Positions 33,831-41,607 of a stretch of DNA of 41,607 nt are shown here, piece by piece. The notes under the pieces were generated by a model. That model saw nothing but the letters and a program-made list of their open reading frames with translations, made no database searches and was not told the origin of the DNA. Origin of the DNA: DATARH01 sp036278835. Its GTDB lineage: Bacteria; Pseudomonadota; Alphaproteobacteria; ATCC43930; CGMCC-115725. The translations under genes were made by a program, and so were the position numbers. The stretch spans positions 1-41,607 of the forward strand of contig DASUKH010000292.1 in the NCBI GenBank assembly GCA_036278835.1, given 5' to 3'. The stretch's first letter is position 1. Each line of letters begins with the position of its first letter.

Positions 33831-34859
33831 ATGCGCCGCTGCAAGCGCCTCATCATCGCCGCCGCAATCCTGCTGCCCCTGGTGCTGTTCGGCGCCTACA
33901 CGGCCCTTTGGTTCTATGCCGCCCATCGGGTGCGCGAGGGTCTGCCCCAATGGGCGGCGGCGATGCGCACGCAGCATCTCGACCTGTCCTGGCAAGGGGT
34001 GCGGATCGCCGGTTACCCGCTCGCCTTCCGTCTGGAATTTACGAAAATCGCGGTGCGCGACCGCGACCCGCGCTTCGCCGCCGATGTGTTGGCGCCGATG
34101 CTGACCGCCGGCGCCCGGCCGTGGAACCCTTTCGTCTGGCATCTCGATCTGCCGGCCGGGCTGACCGCGACGCCCGCCGGAGGGGTCCCGGGCAGCGCCG
34201 TCGTGTCCGCACCGGCCGCGACCGGCACCATCGCCGTCGTCGATGCCGGCGCGAGGCTGTGGCTCGCGGTGCGCGAGCCGCATGTCGCGGCGGGCGCGGT
34301 GCCCCTCGCGGCCCGGCTCGTTTATGTTTGGCTGATCCTGCCGGCGCGCCCGCCGAGCGGCCCCGACGAGCCGGCGCTCGGGGTGGCGCTCGACGTGCAC
34401 GACCTGATCCTGCCGCAGGTGCCGCCGCCCTTTCACAACCCGGTCGAGGAGGCCAGTCTCGGGGTCACCGTAATGGGGCCGATCCCGCCCGGGCCGCCGC
34501 GGCAGGCCGCCGCGGCGTGGCGGGATGCCGGCGGCACCCTGGAGGTGGATCATGTCGCGCTGCGCTGGGGCGATCTCAGGCTGGCCGCCAACGGCACCCT
34601 GGCGCTCGACGCCGATTTGCAGCCGATCGGCGCGTTCTCGGGCGGGGTCGGGGGTTATGGCGAATTGATGAAAGCGCTGGCCGCTTCCGGCCGGATCGGC
34701 AAACGCAAAGCCGATCTGGCGACGACGGCGCTGTCGTTCTTCGCAAAAACCGGCCCCGACGGCCGGAAGCGGATCGCGACCTCGTTCAGCATCCAGGACG
34801 GCGAGATGTTTCTCGGCCCCATCAAGATCGGGCCGATGCCGCATATCGACTGGGATTAG
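33831..34859 (+). CDS. DUF2125 domain protein
   Basis: A 342-residue DUF2125 protein, a family largely confined to alphaproteobacteria and of unknown function. An N-terminal membrane anchor or uncleaved signal (LIIAAAILLPLVLFGAYTAL) is followed by a beta-rich periplasmic body with RIAGYPLAFRLEFTKIAVRD, WHLDLPAGL and repeated beta-strand segments resembling AsmA-type lipid-transfer proteins. ATG 33831 gives the family N-terminus; the frame is open far upstream. Divergent from the glutaredoxin-DinB gene, with 105 nt between. Confidence 0.82.
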   Translation: MRRCKRLIIAAAILLPLVLFGAYTALWFYAAHRVREGLPQWAAAMRTQHLDLSWQGVRIAGYPLAFRLEFTKIAVRDRDPRFAADVLAPMLTAGARPWNPFVWHLDLPAGLTATPAGGVPGSAVVSAPAATGTIAVVDAGARLWLAVREPHVAAGAVPLAARLVYVWLILPARPPSGPDEPALGVALDVHDLILPQVPPPFHNPVEEASLGVTVMGPIPPGPPRQAAAAWRDAGGTLEVDHVALRWGDLRLAANGTLALDADLQPIGAFSGGVGGYGELMKALAASGRIGKRKADLATTALSFFAKTGPDGRKRIATSFSIQDGEMFLGPIKIGPMPHIDWD

Positions 34860-34898
34860 AAGCAGTGTCCGTTCAAATGGGATCAACGGGTCCCCCTG

Positions 34899-34990
34899 GC
34901 CGGGCTTGACCCGGCCATCCACGTCTTATTCGGCCGCCGAAGACGTGGACCCGCAGATCAAGTCCGCGGGCGGGGAGCACCCAATGATCG
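34899..34990. repeat. Composite inverted repeats related to the cvpA-purF palindrome
   Basis: The gap between the convergent DUF2125 and ABM genes holds GGCCGGGCTTGACCCGGCC, then arms CCACGTCTT (34919-34927) and AAGACGTGG (34940-34948), then two copies of a GATCNNRACTTGATC-like unit near 34954 and 34990. CCGGCCATCCACGT is shared with 12575-12588. Likely a degenerate repeat cluster that can end transcription from both sides. Confidence 0.55.
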
Positions 34991-35009
34991 GACTTGATCG
35001 GATACCGCG

Positions 35010-35360
35010 TTAGCCCCCCGGCGCCGCCTCGGGCGGCGGCTGCGGCGCCTCTTCGCGCGATTCCATGCCGTAATCGCGGACGATCTGCGCCACCCTGAGC
35101 CGGTAGCCGCGGAAGATGCCGCCGCGGCCGGCGCGCTGGGCCGTGCGGTGCTCTTCGTGCCGGCGCCAGCGCGCGACCGCCGCGTCGTCGCGCCAGAACG
35201 ACAGGGACAGGATTTTACCCGGCTGGCTCAGGCTCTCGAACCGCTCGACCGAGATGAAGCCGTCGATCCGTTCGAGTTCGGGCCGCAGCCGCGCCGCAAT
35301 GTCGAGATAGTCCTGCCGCCGCTCGGGGTCGGGTTCGACTTCAAAGATCACCGCATGCAT
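35010..35360 (-). CDS. Antibiotic biosynthesis monooxygenase (ABM) domain protein
   Basis: A 116-residue dimeric ferredoxin-like-fold protein of the ABM family. Pattern: AVIFEVEPDPERRQDYLDIA, GFISVERFESLSQPGKILSLS and FWRDDAAVARWRRHEEHR. Related proteins are quinone-forming monooxygenases or haem-degrading enzymes; this short version has no diagnostic catalytic residue. The C-terminal tail is Pro/Glu-rich. It lies 18 nt after the acyl-CoA dehydrogenase gene on the same strand, so probably co-transcribed. Confidence 0.87.
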   Translation of the reverse strand: MHAVIFEVEPDPERRQDYLDIAARLRPELERIDGFISVERFESLSQPGKILSLSFWRDDAAVARWRRHEEHRTAQRAGRGGIFRGYRLRVAQIVRDYGMESREEAPQPPPEAAPGG

Positions 35361-35378
35361 CGCGCTCCTCCTTGCCCG

Positions 35379-36545
35379 TCAGCGCAAACCAAGGCCGCGG
35401 GCGATGATGCCGCGCAGAATCTCCCTTGTGCCGCCGCGCAGGGTCCATGATGGCGCGTGCAGGATAGATTCGTCGAGCGCCTCCCGAAACCGCTCCGCAG
35501 CCGCCCCGCCGCCGGCGGGCGGCAACAGGCGGGCGCGCTCCGGCAGGCCCTGCTCGTAATCGCCGCCGAGCGATTTGACGAGCGCGGCTTCGAGGTTCGG
35601 GATCGCGCCTTCCTGCAACCTGCCGGCGACCGACAGCGACATGCGCCGCAACGTCGCCAGCCCCGCCACCATCCGGCCCGTCGTCTCGGCGACCGCCGGC
35701 CCGGATGCGGCCCCGGCCGACGCGACGAGCGCCCGCAACACCTGATGCGACGACAGGAACCGCTCGGGTCCGCTGCGCTCGAAGGCGAGTTCGCTCGTCA
35801 CCTGCCGCCAGCCGTCGCCCTCATGCCCGACCAGCATTTCGCGCGGCACGAACACCCGGTCGAGCACCAATTCGTTGAAATCATGCTCGCCGGCGAGGTT
35901 GCGGATCGGCCGGATCGTCACCCCCGGCGCCTTCAGGTCGAGGATCAGCTGCGACAGGCCGGCGCGCCGGTCGGGCTTGTCACCGCCGCCGGCATCGGGC
36001 GGCGCGGTGCGCACCAGGGTGATCGCAAAATGCGATTCGTGGGCATAGCTGGTCCACACCTTGGTGCCGCTGACCTCCCAGCCGCCCGGCACCGGCACCG
36101 CGCGGGTGCGGATCGCGGCGAGGTCGGAGCCGGCATCGGGTTCGCTCATGCCGATCGAGAAAAAGATTTCGCCGCGGCAGATGCCGGGCAGAAATTCCCG
36201 GCGCTGCTCCTCGCTGCCAAAGCGCAGCAGCAGGGGGCCGCTCTGGCGGTCGGCGATCCAGTGACAGCCGACCGGGGCGCCGGCCGCGAGCAGCTCCTCG
36301 GTCATCGTATAGCGCTCGAGAAAGCTCCGCTCGCCGCCGCCATACTCCCTGGGCCAAGTCATCCCGATCCAGCCGCGCGCGCCGAGGCGACGGCTGAAAT
36401 CGGCGGCCCGGTGCGAGCCGAAATCGCTGTTCGGGGTCCACTTCCCGGCCGCCAGCTCCTCGGCGATAAAGGCGCGCACCGCGCGCCGCAACGCCGCGCA
36501 TTCGGGCGGCAGCGAGACCGGGTCGAAACGGAACGGGGTGCTCAT
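35379..36545 (-). CDS. Acyl-CoA dehydrogenase family protein
   Basis: A 388-residue FAD-dependent acyl-CoA dehydrogenase that introduces a C2-C3 double bond in acyl-CoA. Visible: WPREYGGGERS, FSIGMSEPDAGSDLAAIRT (first family signature), VSGTKVWTS, LAFERSGPERF and the C-terminal GGTREILRGIIARGLG (second signature). The substrate chain is not deducible. ATG 36545 is chosen; about 80 upstream codons are open but not family-like. Downstream the ABM gene follows closely. Confidence 0.93.
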   Translation of the reverse strand: MSTPFRFDPVSLPPECAALRRAVRAFIAEELAAGKWTPNSDFGSHRAADFSRRLGARGWIGMTWPREYGGGERSFLERYTMTEELLAAGAPVGCHWIADRQSGPLLLRFGSEEQRREFLPGICRGEIFFSIGMSEPDAGSDLAAIRTRAVPVPGGWEVSGTKVWTSYAHESHFAITLVRTAPPDAGGGDKPDRRAGLSQLILDLKAPGVTIRPIRNLAGEHDFNELVLDRVFVPREMLVGHEGDGWRQVTSELAFERSGPERFLSSHQVLRALVASAGAASGPAVAETTGRMVAGLATLRRMSLSVAGRLQEGAIPNLEAALVKSLGGDYEQGLPERARLLPPAGGGAAAERFREALDESILHAPSWTLRGGTREILRGIIARGLGLR

Positions 36546-36892
36546 CGCCAAAAGATACCGCCTGAAACCGCCGCCCGCGAGCGCCGTGCCGCTCGCATTT
36601 CCGCAGGCGGCCGGATTTGCTGCCAGTCCCTCCTTGCCAAAACCTTTCCGACGAGGAGTGCTTGACCCGATTCCCGGACCCCTCTGCTCCGGAGCCAGGG
36701 GGCACTTCGCGCCGGTAAAGCCACATGATGCCGCCTCCGGATCGCGCCAAAGGTCCCGCTGGCGCAATGCCACACCAAACCGCCCCACCTTCGCGCCCCG
36801 AGGCGGCGCCGGCGCTGTTCTCGGGGGCTGACATCATCCGGACCATGCGGTAAGGTAACGTACGATTTCTGCCGGGGGACAGTTCTGCTCAG
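36546..36892. other. Gene-free stretch at the left edge of the lower-GC island
   Basis: 347 nt between the divergent acyl-CoA dehydrogenase and sulfotransferase genes. No supported gene, hairpin terminator or RNA was seen. The base composition starts to drop here. It must hold promoters for both neighbours, but no -35/-10 pair was convincing. GGGGGACAG lies 14 nt before ATG 36893, too far for a good ribosome binding site. Confidence 0.6.
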
Positions 36893-37921
36893 ATGTCCAA
36901 AAGACTGTTGATACATATCGGACCGCACAAGACCGGGAGCACTGCCATCCAGCATGCCCTACTCGAAAATAGTGAGCAATTAAAGGATCATGGGGTAGTT
37001 TATCCACAAGTCGGCTTCAGATATTACGGCCACCATCAACTCGTCTCGCTCCTGGCGCGCCCTGATAATGGTTCGCTATCCGAAATTGCCGACCAGCTCC
37101 GCGAGATGGACGAGGAGACGGTAGTTCTTTCAAGTGAAAACTTCTCGAGTTGCTCTCTGGCAGAGCTTCAGCATCTCGCCGAACTTCTTTCGAGCTTCAG
37201 TAGGATTGAAGTTGTCGTGTATTTGAGAAGCTTCCTCGAGTTGCTGTACCCGTGGTGGCAGGAGCTCGTTAAGCATAGGATCGCAGATGATCTTGGTGGC
37301 TTCTTAGTCAATAGCCTCACCCGACCATTTCAGACCCACTTGCTCGATGCCGCCGGGATGATCGAAAAATTTGCGGCGACATTCGACGGTAATGTGTCTG
37401 TATATCTCTACGATGCCGTAATGCGACAAAGCGGCGATGCAGCCCGACATTTCATGTGCGAGATCCTTGGTATTGAGCCCTGCTCAAAGGACCTCCGCGT
37501 TGCGGTCAACAAATCCCTTGACCCGGCAAGCGCCGAGCTGGTCAGGTGCTTGAACAGCAGCGGCGAATATGGGATCACCGTATTAGAGAGAAATGCCGAT
37601 GCCCAGGCTCTTTGCGCCGATATCCGCAGCGTTGCAGAGAGTTACAAGCGCCGCATCGCGCTGAGCTATGAGCAATACGTTCCGCGGCAGATGGAGCTTA
37701 ATCTTATTAGGTCGTTGCAAAAACACCGGTTGACACCCCGGCCAGAGCGAGCCGGGCACTCGACCGAGATTTTTGAGAGACGCCATCACGATATATTCTA
37801 TCTGGACCCGTCGCTGTGGCTGATGGAACCCGAATTGGCCGCGAGGGCCCGAACGATAATAGAGGACGTAAAATGCAGTCGACCGCGTTACGTCCAAAAT
37901 CTGAGCGGTCGCACTCAATAG
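36893..37921 (+). CDS. Sulfotransferase-like protein
   Basis: A 342-residue protein starting MSKRLLIHIGPHKTGSTAIQ, which is the PAPS 5'-phosphosulfate-binding loop (HKTGST) of sulfotransferase-family proteins. VVLSSENFSS and VYLRSFLELLYPWW (3'-phosphate-binding-like segment RSF) follow. Probable glycan- or lipid-modifying transferase; acceptor unknown. Base composition is clearly lower in GC than the preceding 36 kb and codon use includes AAA, GAA and TTA, suggesting transfer. The 3' end overlaps the start of the broken methyltransferase by 49 nt. Confidence 0.72.
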   Translation: MSKRLLIHIGPHKTGSTAIQHALLENSEQLKDHGVVYPQVGFRYYGHHQLVSLLARPDNGSLSEIADQLREMDEETVVLSSENFSSCSLAELQHLAELLSSFSRIEVVVYLRSFLELLYPWWQELVKHRIADDLGGFLVNSLTRPFQTHLLDAAGMIEKFAATFDGNVSVYLYDAVMRQSGDAARHFMCEILGIEPCSKDLRVAVNKSLDPASAELVRCLNSSGEYGITVLERNADAQALCADIRSVAESYKRRIALSYEQYVPRQMELNLIRSLQKHRLTPRPERAGHSTEIFERRHHDIFYLDPSLWLMEPELAARARTIIEDVKCSRPRYVQNLSGRTQ

Positions 37922-38430
37922 GGCAACTATCTGTTAGTGGCGTATCTCTGGAAGCGAAAGGTGCCGATCGAAGACCGAAAGAATACCCTCGTTGGCAAGA
38001 TCTCGGCCCGCAGGTTATCAAAAACCCGACGACGGTTCAGTTCAAACGAAGCGGCGAAGCGGCGGCGGAATACGTTGGAAGCTGTTTGGAGCGATCAGGT
38101 TCGCTTGCCGGCAAGCAGATTCTCGATTTTGGGTGCGGGTCTGGTCGAGTCATTATCCCGTTGGCGGAACGCTATCCCAACGCACAGTTCCACGGGACGG
38201 ATGTTGACCGCGAAGCCATCGAGTACGCGGCCGAGGTCGCGCCAAACAATGGTGTCGGTGGTCACGAATATCTACGAATCAGCGTTGTCGTACGAGAACG
38301 CCACCTTCGATGCGATCTATGCAATTTCGGTCTGTTCATACTTTCCGGAGAATCTAATTAAATTATGGCTAACCGAAATCGCCCGCGTTTGAGCAATTCG
38401 AACGGGAGCGATTTATTTATAAAGAAGTAA
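37873..38430 (+). pseudogene. Broken SAM-dependent methyltransferase
   Basis: From ATG 37873 the frame encodes a methyltransferase start with motif I ILDFGCGSGRVIIPLAERYP and GTDVDREAIEYA. After APNN at about 38250 the sense jumps to the +1 frame: TNIYESALSYENATFDAIYA (motif II region) and FPENLIKLWLTEIARV. That frame stops at 38390, and a further frame shift carries the remnant LSNSNGSDLFIKK to a stop at 38430. At least two frame disruptions and a missing C-terminal half mark a decayed gene, unless one is a sequencing error. It sits in the glycan-type island after the sulfotransferase gene. Confidence 0.8.
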
Positions 38431-38482
38431 GCAGCGATGCCCGGCGGCCAGTCAGTCGTTGTTATGCGAAAACCAGGATGAA

Positions 38483-39703
38483 TCAGGGCTGCGGGAACGC
38501 CGGCAGAACCCAGTTGAGCACGCCGGTCGGTTTGAGGTCGATCGAACACTTCGAGCCCATTCTGAGGGGCCACACAAGGATATCCTGCAGAGAGTCGAGC
38601 CTGTTTGCGGCGCGCATGTGCTTTATGACATCGAACAGAACCACATTATTTGCGAAAGTCTCGCCAATGATAAGCGGCACACCTAGGCGCCGTGCAGCCG
38701 CGTCCGCCGCAACTAATACCTGCTCGATCGGAGCCGGCGAGTTCAGGTAGACATGCAAGTCGAAAAATGCTGGCTTAGGAGATAACCGAGATAGAAACGC
38801 GGCCGAGTATGGTATTGCTGCTTCTGCCAACGCGGCTTGGTGGGCGCCGGCAAGGCAACTCACAATATAGTTATGATCGCCAAATGTCTCGTGGTATCGG
38901 GCGGTCATGTACCGCACATAATGCTCCGCATTACGCTCAACCAGCATCTTCGGCTTGTTGGCGAAGCAGTACTCTCCCGCTATGTCGAAGACCACGCGCA
39001 GGCGCGGAAGGCTTTCCGTTTTGACCGCGCGGATCATTTCCGCCATTGCCGACCAAGTGCGCGCGTCGTACGCTGGGTCATAACACTCGCCCCACCTGCC
39101 GGCGCTTCGGCAGTGCGGCGCCGATCGGCCCTGATTACCGAACACTACGACCAACAATTTATAACCGGCCTGCTGTACGTCGGCGGCAAAACGGGCGAGA
39201 TTTTTGGGGTATTGCTCGGGCAGGATGCCGTTGCGGGCGATCATCCGGGCAAGGGGACCGCGCGGGGACGCGGATTTGTTTAGCGAAACATCCGCGGCCT
39301 GCGAAACCCAGAATACCGTTCGCACCACAGAAGCACCCGCCCGCCGGAGATCACCCAAATCGTCAATGGCGGCGCCGCGGACCTGGGGATCATTGTAATG
39401 GGCGATCAGCGCGTCTTGACCCGAGACTGCGGCACCTTTGCCGCGGGCTGCACAGGCAGCATCCGCGTCCGTTGCCACTTGCACATGGGTAATTGTATAA
39501 CCGATATTTATTTCCGCCGGCCGATCCATGGTACTGCCCTTGGCCGAGACCAACTCCGCCCGACACATTGGGGCTGACGCAACCAACCGCAACCCGTGTG
39601 CATCCGCGGTCCCCACAGCGGCCGCCAAGCAAGCAAAGAATAACCCCGCACCCTTTAGATGAATTGCTCGAACGCCGCTTCGAATGGTAGTGCTCACGGT
39701 CAT
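38483..39703 (-). CDS. Secreted protein, possible glycoside hydrolase fold
   Basis: A 406-residue protein with a signal peptide (MTVSTTIRSGVRAIHLKG, hydrophobic core to about residue 35, ADA/HG). The body alternates strand/helix segments as in a (beta/alpha)8 barrel: SVVRTVFWVS, YKLLVVVFGNQG, LRVVFDIAGEYC (Glu244) and VPLIIGETF (Glu348). A Glu at the end of beta-4 and another at beta-7 would match clan GH-A glycosidases. I cannot name a family and the function is not shown. It is 17 nt after the small coiled-coil gene, so in the same minus-strand series. Confidence 0.55.
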   Translation of the reverse strand: MTVSTTIRSGVRAIHLKGAGLFFACLAAAVGTADAHGLRLVASAPMCRAELVSAKGSTMDRPAEINIGYTITHVQVATDADAACAARGKGAAVSGQDALIAHYNDPQVRGAAIDDLGDLRRAGASVVRTVFWVSQAADVSLNKSASPRGPLARMIARNGILPEQYPKNLARFAADVQQAGYKLLVVVFGNQGRSAPHCRSAGRWGECYDPAYDARTWSAMAEMIRAVKTESLPRLRVVFDIAGEYCFANKPKMLVERNAEHYVRYMTARYHETFGDHNYIVSCLAGAHQAALAEAAIPYSAAFLSRLSPKPAFFDLHVYLNSPAPIEQVLVAADAAARRLGVPLIIGETFANNVVLFDVIKHMRAANRLDSLQDILVWPLRMGSKCSIDLKPTGVLNWVLPAFPQP

Positions 39704-39720
39704 CGCCGAAGCGCTCCCAC

Positions 39721-39954
39721 TCAGCGCCCGACCAACCGATCAACACGCGCCACGGCGATTAGCCGCACTCGCGCGCGCTCCTTTTCCAAGGCCGCGACTC
39801 GCTCACCTATCTGCTTGGCTCGGATTGGATTTGAAGTAGATAATTGCGCTTGCAATTTTTTTAATCGCTCGATTTGCATCGACAAGCTATCCGACTGGCC
39901 GTGGGGAAGTACGTACAAGTCCCGACAGTCCGTAAAATCGAAGCGGAAGTCCAT
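39721..39954 (-). CDS. Small coiled-coil protein, unknown function
   Basis: A 77-residue protein from ATG 39954: MDFRFDFTDCRDLYVLPHGQ, then a predicted helical coiled-coil stretch (SMQIERLKKLQAQL ... RVAALEKERARVR). I recognise no family. A GGGGGACAG precedes the ATG by about 7 nt. A TTG at 39984 overlapping the oxygenase stop is an alternative start adding ten residues. Position between the oxygenase and the secreted protein suggests a shared operon. Confidence 0.5.
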   Translation of the reverse strand: MDFRFDFTDCRDLYVLPHGQSDSLSMQIERLKKLQAQLSTSNPIRAKQIGERVAALEKERARVRLIAVARVDRLVGR

Positions 39955-39980
39955 GACAGCTGTCCCCCACGTATTGCACC

Positions 39981-41237
39981 TCAATGCACCAATTCGATCG
40001 CGTTCAGTCGATATGCAAGGTCGCGCTGATCGCCGCTGCCATCCGCCCTATAACTGCTGTCGCAGCGCAAAATCAGATCAAATTCTTCATTTCTCGCGAC
40101 ATCGAGTACGCATTCCAGTTCGAAGATTCCGTTTGTGCTCAGCGTAAAGTCGAATCGCCGGTCGCCAATCACAATCTCGAAGGAGCGATTGAGTTTTGAG
40201 AACTGTTCGGGGATGAAGCCTTTGATCGTGATGCCGGTGATCGGTCGCTCCGCATGCAGGCGCAGCGATGTTTCGCGTGCCGCCCAGCCGTCATGGAATA
40301 GGCCGGTGGTTTTCCCGGCCTGCGTCGCGTAGCCAAGCACCGGGGCCCTTATCGCAGCGACAAGCTCGCCAATGTACCGTCGCGTCGCCTCAATCTCACG
40401 GCCCAGCCGCTCCTCCAAACGTTGATACATTTCGATCTGGCGGTCCCGTCGAGCGTAGCCCGTCCGCAACTCCTGTAAATCTGTCTCGGACAGCACGCGA
40501 CCCGGTTCGTACTCCTTCAGGAACGGCCACGGCACATAGAACGTGCCGTGCGGTCCTGCAATCTCGTGCGCCGGCCGGTCTCTCGTATACAGATAAATAG
40601 ACAGGCATTTTCGCGATATGTGCAACCGATCCTGCGGCAAACGGATTTTTCGGAATCCGTGCCAGCTGTATTCATTCGTTTCAAAGATGACCGCACGATT
40701 GAACGTCACATTGAATTGTTCGAAACGATCCTCGTCGGGTCTGCGCGGATTTGAGTGCAGTTCGATGGCTCCGCCCCAGGCCGGATCCCACTCCTTATTC
40801 AAATATAATAACAGGTTCGCGCGACGGTGAAAACCACCCTCGATTTGGAAATTGAAATCCACATGCACATCCAGTTCCTGACCATTAATATTCTCATGAG
40901 TACCGCCACCATAAAGGGTCGGATCGCCATGCAGGTCCTCGATTCCCGTTATTTCCGACATTGCGTCAAGAAATTGCCGCGACATCAGATAGCCATACAA
41001 CTTTGAGTAAAACGGGCTGATTTCCTGCATGCAACTGACTACCGCCTTGCCGCCGTACTCACCGAACTCGTTTTTGGCAAATTCGCGATCAAACCGTGGA
41101 AAGTCGCGCAACGACGATTCAGCGGTTTCGGCCGTAAAGAAATCATCGATGCAGGCGTGCTTAAATGGCTGTGCCGATTGGAAAGATTCACGATACACGG
41201 ACGCTTTCGCGACGATGTCTTTAGAGATCACGGGCAT
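39981..41237 (-). CDS. 2OG-Fe(II) oxygenase
   Basis: A 418-residue protein. The N-terminal 230 residues are a 2-oxoglutarate/Fe(II) oxygenase of the Rps23/Ofd1-like group: the facial triad is His125, Asp127 (DVHVDFN) and His193 (SWHGFRKI), with Arg209 (ISRKCLSIYLY) for 2OG. NLLLYLNKEWDPAWGGAIEL is typical of the fold. A coiled-coil linker and a C-terminal beta-rich domain (ITIKGFIPEQF, FEIVIGDRRFDF), possibly carbohydrate-binding-like, follow. Related proteins occur in polysaccharide loci. ATG 41237 is chosen because GGAGGAG precedes it; a TTG at 41321 would lengthen it. Confidence 0.85.
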   Translation of the reverse strand: MPVISKDIVAKASVYRESFQSAQPFKHACIDDFFTAETAESSLRDFPRFDREFAKNEFGEYGGKAVVSCMQEISPFYSKLYGYLMSRQFLDAMSEITGIEDLHGDPTLYGGGTHENINGQELDVHVDFNFQIEGGFHRRANLLLYLNKEWDPAWGGAIELHSNPRRPDEDRFEQFNVTFNRAVIFETNEYSWHGFRKIRLPQDRLHISRKCLSIYLYTRDRPAHEIAGPHGTFYVPWPFLKEYEPGRVLSETDLQELRTGYARRDRQIEMYQRLEERLGREIEATRRYIGELVAAIRAPVLGYATQAGKTTGLFHDGWAARETSLRLHAERPITGITIKGFIPEQFSKLNRSFEIVIGDRRFDFTLSTNGIFELECVLDVARNEEFDLILRCDSSYRADGSGDQRDLAYRLNAIELVH

Positions 41238-41607
41238 CTCCTCCACAAGCGATCGACTGGCGGCTAATCTCGAGGCAACAGCTGACCAAAATGCCGGCGT
41301 CCCAGGGCCGGAGGATGTCAAACGATCAGTACGATCTTGTTAAGCCTTGCTTATCCGATCGGTCGGCGATTTGCGATAATGCGGGATTCGACAAGATCTC
41401 AGGATCCCGGTAGTTTTTGAGGCTGCACCGTAAATCCATACCCGCCCCCTGCTGCCGGCGCAAGACAGCCTATATCGACGAACCGCCGAATGCCAGCGCA
41501 CCGCTTGCGGATCGCCGGATGCCGCCGCCCGTCGCGAGAGGCGCCTTGCGGCTCGGGAACAGGCTGCTGCGGACCGCCGCCATCGCCGCTATAGTGGGCA
41601 TCGTTTG
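41238..41607. other. Gene-free right end of the window
   Basis: 370 nt beyond the oxygenase start. No gene, RNA or repeat supported. A minus-strand ATG near 41601 opens a 43-codon frame ending about 41472 with no recognisable family, judged chance. The oxygenase promoter must lie here; no clear consensus seen. GC rises again after about 41440, suggesting the island ends nearby. Confidence 0.5.

Noticed and set aside
33681..34922. Minus-strand frame ending MPQTAPLKAFWQPG as a separate gene
   Set aside because: Only its last 14 codons are coding sense; they are the N-terminus of the TGA-interrupted glutaredoxin.
41472..41601. 43-codon minus-strand frame at the right end
   Set aside because: No family, no convincing ribosome binding site, Ala/Gly/Ser-rich chance frame.

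Overview
The window is high-GC DNA from an alphaproteobacterium, most likely a Rhodospirillales/Reyranella-like or uncultured relative. The evidence is the tightly coupled block alr-mlaE-mlaF-radA-cvpA-purF, the DUF3775 and DUF2125 proteins, the 4-nt ATGA overlaps, and small dispersed palindromic repeats. No rRNA, tRNA, transposase or CRISPR array was seen.

Layout. (1) 1-8.1 kb is catabolic or accessory: a BKACE-type beta-keto acid cleavage enzyme on the plus strand, then a minus-strand train (DUF455 ferritin-like protein, orphan ABC substrate-binding protein, small membrane protein, PDR/VanB-type reductase, MBL hydrolase, VOC protein), then a D-2-hydroxyacid dehydrogenase and a divergent amidohydrolase. 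(2) 8.2-17.7 kb is the housekeeping operon read on the minus strand: alanine racemase, MlaE/MlaF lipid transporter, RadA, CvpA, PurF, a DHA2-type MFS exporter carrying a MarR-like C-terminal domain, and an SDR. (3) 17.8-22.3 kb on the plus strand holds a methyltransferase-like protein, a TPP enzyme, a DUF3775 protein, an MBL hydrolase and a Pro/His-rich lipoprotein with a good terminator.

(4) 22.4-29 kb is the most unusual block: four minus-strand genes joined by 4-nt overlaps (ATGA, TTGA, GTGA). They encode a VioB/RebD-type ferritin-like protein, a LodA/GoxA-like protein (candidate cysteine tryptophylquinone, CTQ, enzyme), a SPASM radical-SAM protein resembling QhpD/PeaB, and a LodB/QhpG-like flavoprotein. 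This looks like a protein-derived quinone cofactor system with two kinds of maturase plus a di-metal protein. A 1051-aa class III cyclase/ATPase/TPR signalling protein lies just upstream on the same strand.

(5) 32.3-34.9 kb: a ChaC-type gamma-glutamylcyclotransferase and a glutaredoxin-DinB fusion whose CxxC motif has an in-frame TGA at the first Cys (UxxC), a selenoprotein candidate with a hairpin just 3' of the TGA; then a divergent DUF2125 protein. (6) 35-36.5 kb: an ABM-domain protein and an acyl-CoA dehydrogenase. (7) 36.9-41.2 kb is visibly lower in GC and looks horizontally acquired: a sulfotransferase-like protein, a broken methyltransferase, a secreted possible glycosidase, a small coiled-coil protein and a 2OG-Fe(II) oxygenase, a mix typical of surface-glycan islands.
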